DNA from: Chrysophaeum taylorii
Taxonomy: Eukaryota > Sar > Pelagophyceae > Pelagomonadales > Pelagomonadaceae
Reading direction: 5' to 3'
DNA length: 64,000 nt
Assembly: GCA_029834535.1 (NCBI GenBank)
Contig: JAQMWT010000021.1
Coordinates: 152,469-216,468 of the forward strand
Shown one piece after another: positions 61,676 through 64,000 of this stretch (position 1 is the stretch's first letter; each line of letters begins with the position of its first letter). Made by a program: the position numbers and the translations under genes. The notes below the pieces were generated by a model that saw only the letters and a program-made list of their open reading frames with translations, did not search any database and was not told the origin of the DNA.

Positions 61676-63877
61676 ATGATGAATCCCACTAAAAACAAAG
61701 ATGCTGCGAGCCGACGCCACTCTACCCTGAACCGTGGTCGCGGTGGTGCACTGTCACTATCCCCACCTTTTAATGCTCTAACTCCAAGCGCTGCACCGAC
61801 TAGTTCCCCTAATCGGAAACATCAAACCTATTTGTCGGTGGCTCAAGGACATCAATCTACGCCCGTGACGCCCAAGGCGCCCAAGGCAACTGTCCAACAA
61901 CAGTCTAAATCGCAAGCAGCGAAGTCTGAGTATTTCCTGCTCAAACACTGCAAGTTTGACGTACTGGCGATGATGTCCGGGAACGTTACTGCTCTTGGTT
62001 CTTCGCCACCCAATTTTCTCATTCCGCAACATAAGGATCCCCAGTGCTGGCTTAAGTCTTTGCAGCAGCTGCTTACGGAAGCACAACAGACAGAGTTTGT
62101 AGATAACGTCCAATACCTCAGTTCATTGCTGTGCGTCAAAGCAAAGCGCATTCGGAACGCCCCCGCTATATCTCCTAATGAGGGGATACGCCTTCATCGC
62201 TTCCCACCCATTAAAGGGGTTGTCAAAGTACATGTGACGTGTACAAAGTGCTACAATAAAACTGAGATGCCGGGCACACCAGTCGTGCTCATCATCTGTA
62301 CTGAAGATGAACTTAAAACTGACAGGATTCGCCAAATTATTGAGGATCATCTCGCGTCTGAGCAACATGCATCGCACTGCTTTGACGTACCGCGTCCTTT
62401 CTTTTTGTTGGTTTGTGTGATGTGTAATTTGTCACACCATGGGATAGCTTTAATTCGCAACAGTCAGCATCCCTTCCAACTCTCTTGTTTTAATGATCCA
62501 GCTGCCCACACAAGAGCTATAATCCTCCGCCTTGGAAAGTCAATTGCTATTAACAAGCAGCTCAAAGAGGCAATCATGCAGACTGCAACATCCCTTAAAG
62601 TTGATGCCTCTAACATCATTGTTAACCTTGACGATAACGCCATGCTCTTACTTCAGCTGCCCTTTATTTCGAGTGTAAATCTTGAGATTCTTGTAGCAGC
62701 TTGGTCTTTGTTACAGTCTGTTGAAGATAAAGTATGTGTAGTGACCAACCCTGATGAGCTACTTAACGTGCTTGTCGAACGCTTCGTTAATGATGTTTCC
62801 CACCAATTTGACGTAACTTCTTCCGAGACGTTACCGCCAATGCTTAATTATTTTCGTCGACTATCACTTGACCAGCAAACTGCCTTTAAAAATGTGCTAA
62901 TCCAGGTTGGCTACCCTTCGGACATAATTGATGTCTTTTCAGATAATACCTCGTCTGAAGATGTTTCACCAGCGTCGATCGACAATCCACCCGCTGAGCC
63001 CACGCCAGATAAAGCTAACGACAATATGGCTGAATCTTTACACCAATTAAAAGAAGAGGTTCGGTCTTTATCCTTACGTCTCACTAATACCGAACAGCAA
63101 TTGATGGCGCGAGATCAACAACTATCGCTTGCACTAACGTCTCTCACACAGATGCAAGAGACTTACGAAAATTTAAACACTCAAGTGACCGAGAACATCA
63201 AGCATGTGTCTCTGTTAGACAACATCTTGTCAAGTCTTCAGATGCATCAGGACATCATAATCCCGTCCTCTGCTGTATTTGTCCATATCATTTCTCGGTC
63301 GCTTATCTCGTCTATTGGACAGCTCCCTCCAGATACGTATAATGAGGCACAGCGAGTTCAAATCGACGCAGCAGCTCATCACCTCCACACAGCTATGTCT
63401 GATGCACATGATCGTGTTATTCCTGCATTGGATCTACACGCTCTTACACCAGATGCTGCTATGTCTTTCCTTTCGTCTGTCATATCACCCTTGGTCACCT
63501 TGAGTGATGCAATGACTACGCACAATACCAACACTGCTAACGACCTATCCTCTGATGATCATAATTCGTCTTCTCCAGAGTTAAAGGAACTGGACGATAA
63601 TAGCGAAGATGAATTGGACCACACATCTGATGTTGTGGATACCGATACAGCTTCTTTGCGTAACATCACAACACGCTCGACATCACAATTAATTTGTCCT
63701 GTTCTGTTGTTGTTTGTTCCGTTGTTCAATGTTCTCATGTATATTACACAAGTTCCGGCTCAAGAACGTCTGAAATGCATAAACCGTTTCCACACGTTGA
63801 GGGGGTCCAGAGAGCGCACTATATGTGTGCGACACTGGAACATTTCACACCATCTCTACACGAGGTTTTCTCCGTAA
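61676..63877 (+). CDS. Retrotransposon ORF3: zinc-finger, coiled-coil, TM protein of unknown role
   Basis: 733 codons from ATG 61676, downstream of pol and ending inside the right LTR. The N-terminal ~100 residues are basic and Ser/Pro-rich (TLNRGRGGALSLSPPF). A CxxC...HxxxxxH pattern (VTCTKC near residue 189, then EDHLASEQHASHC) suggests a zinc finger, with a second Cys/His group (LVCVMCNLSHHG). A coiled coil covers about residues 450-520 (LKEEVRSLSLRLTNTEQQLM). A hydrophobic stretch (LICPVLLLFVPLFNVLMYI) lies near the C-terminus. Position after pol recalls the extra 3' ORF of sireviruses or errantiviruses, but no envelope signature is visible. It is fully open, while upstream genes are broken. 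Confidence 0.7.
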   Translation: MMNPTKNKDAASRRHSTLNRGRGGALSLSPPFNALTPSAAPTSSPNRKHQTYLSVAQGHQSTPVTPKAPKATVQQQSKSQAAKSEYFLLKHCKFDVLAMMSGNVTALGSSPPNFLIPQHKDPQCWLKSLQQLLTEAQQTEFVDNVQYLSSLLCVKAKRIRNAPAISPNEGIRLHRFPPIKGVVKVHVTCTKCYNKTEMPGTPVVLIICTEDELKTDRIRQIIEDHLASEQHASHCFDVPRPFFLLVCVMCNLSHHGIALIRNSQHPFQLSCFNDPAAHTRAIILRLGKSIAINKQLKEAIMQTATSLKVDASNIIVNLDDNAMLLLQLPFISSVNLEILVAAWSLLQSVEDKVCVVTNPDELLNVLVERFVNDVSHQFDVTSSETLPPMLNYFRRLSLDQQTAFKNVLIQVGYPSDIIDVFSDNTSSEDVSPASIDNPPAEPTPDKANDNMAESLHQLKEEVRSLSLRLTNTEQQLMARDQQLSLALTSLTQMQETYENLNTQVTENIKHVSLLDNILSSLQMHQDIIIPSSAVFVHIISRSLISSIGQLPPDTYNEAQRVQIDAAAHHLHTAMSDAHDRVIPALDLHALTPDAAMSFLSSVISPLVTLSDAMTTHNTNTANDLSSDDHNSSSPELKELDDNSEDELDHTSDVVDTDTASLRNITTRSTSQLICPVLLLFVPLFNVLMYITQVPAQERLKCINRFHTLRGSRERTICVRHWNISHHLYTRFSP

Positions 63878-64000
63878 TCCGTAATAGAAGGTACTGCTTT
63901 CCCTCTCTTCTCCTTCCTTACCCTTCCGCCCTTCCTTTCCGCCTTTTATCTCGCGATTATGAAGAACCCAATCTGAAGCTCTTTTCCAACATGGATTAGC
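63805..64000 (+). repeat. Right LTR (truncated by window end)
   Basis: Begins GGTCCAGAGAGCGCACTATA in line with the left copy and runs to the last base. It encodes the final ~24 residues and stop of ORF3. Indels relative to the left copy (for example an extra CCGTAATAGAAGG stretch) show divergence. Confidence 0.8.

Larger units (their letters stand above)
51145..64000 (+). mobile_element. Ty1/copia LTR retrotransposon with methyltransferase and ORF3
   Basis: Direct repeats at 51145-51317 and 63805-64000 bracket, in order: gag, protease (DTCASQHV), DNA cytosine-methyltransferase module(s), integrase (CVDC, GEAWACDGG, HEVEAAVGH), RT, RNase H and an extra ORF3. Integrase before RT defines copia-type order. 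Base composition is clearly AT-richer than the host genes. The left LTR probably extends right of 51317 towards ~52000, and the right LTR is cut by the window end, so true LTR length and primer-binding site are not fixed. The two LTR copies differ by substitutions and indels, so insertion is not recent. Two SINE-like copies are nested inside. Confidence 0.88.

Noticed and set aside
61676-63877. Envelope glycoprotein identity for ORF3
   Set aside because: No signal peptide, furin-like site or fusion-peptide pattern is visible; only position and one hydrophobic helix fit.

Overview
The window is nuclear DNA from a unicellular eukaryote, most likely a photosynthetic stramenopile (ochrophyte) microalga; a pelagophyte-like alga fits but is not proven. 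Supporting signs are a GC-rich host sequence with dense genes on both strands, homopolymeric Asp/Glu/Ser/Gln runs, and very short spliceosomal introns. A small protein at 7.7 kb carries a secretory leader followed by a twin-arginine, thylakoid-lumen-like segment. Other genes are typically eukaryotic: a plant-type K+ channel, a golgin, a TBC1D31 homologue and a CAAX protein. Nine introns of 37-56 bp were reconstructed by joining reading frames. Eight are GT-AG (GTGCG, GTGTG, GTGAG, GTTTG donors) and one appears to be GC-AG.

Region 1 to 48.9 kb is host DNA. In order it holds: an EH-domain adaptor with tandem FGAFS repeats (partial); a K+ channel with cNMP and ankyrin domains; an arylsulfatase; a lumenal protein; an hAT transposase relic; an anchored unknown protein; a roughly 3.5 kb poor region with a LINE reverse-transcriptase relic; a xanthine dehydrogenase/aldehyde oxidase-like enzyme with an N-terminal membrane anchor; three proteins of unknown function (one secreted); a large LRR protein; a STAS/SpoIIAA-like protein; a golgin-84-like coiled coil; a small unknown; TBC1D31/WDR67; an adenylation-ACP-ankyrin protein; a divergent Ras-like CAAX protein; an MFS transporter; a tetraspan protein; a SulP-STAS-cNMP transporter; and one more unknown. 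Several pairs share short divergent promoters, such as 58 bp between TBC1D31 and the adenylation protein. A minus-strand cluster from 35.7 to 27.4 kb has two gaps of only about 36-42 bp.

Region 48.9 to 51.1 kb is a transposon graveyard with a decayed DDE transposase.

Region 51.1 to 64.0 kb is a Ty1/copia LTR retrotransposon with clearly lower GC than the host. Its right LTR runs off the window. Its order is LTR, gag, protease, DNA cytosine-methyltransferase module(s), integrase, RT, RNase H, an extra ORF3, LTR. The methyltransferase and ORF3 are the unusual parts. The gag-to-integrase half is cut by frame changes and a stop, while RT/RNase H and ORF3 remain open. Two copies of a short SINE-like repeat lie inside this element, and a third lies in host DNA at 27 kb.

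All identifications rest on reading motifs by eye; no database search was run.
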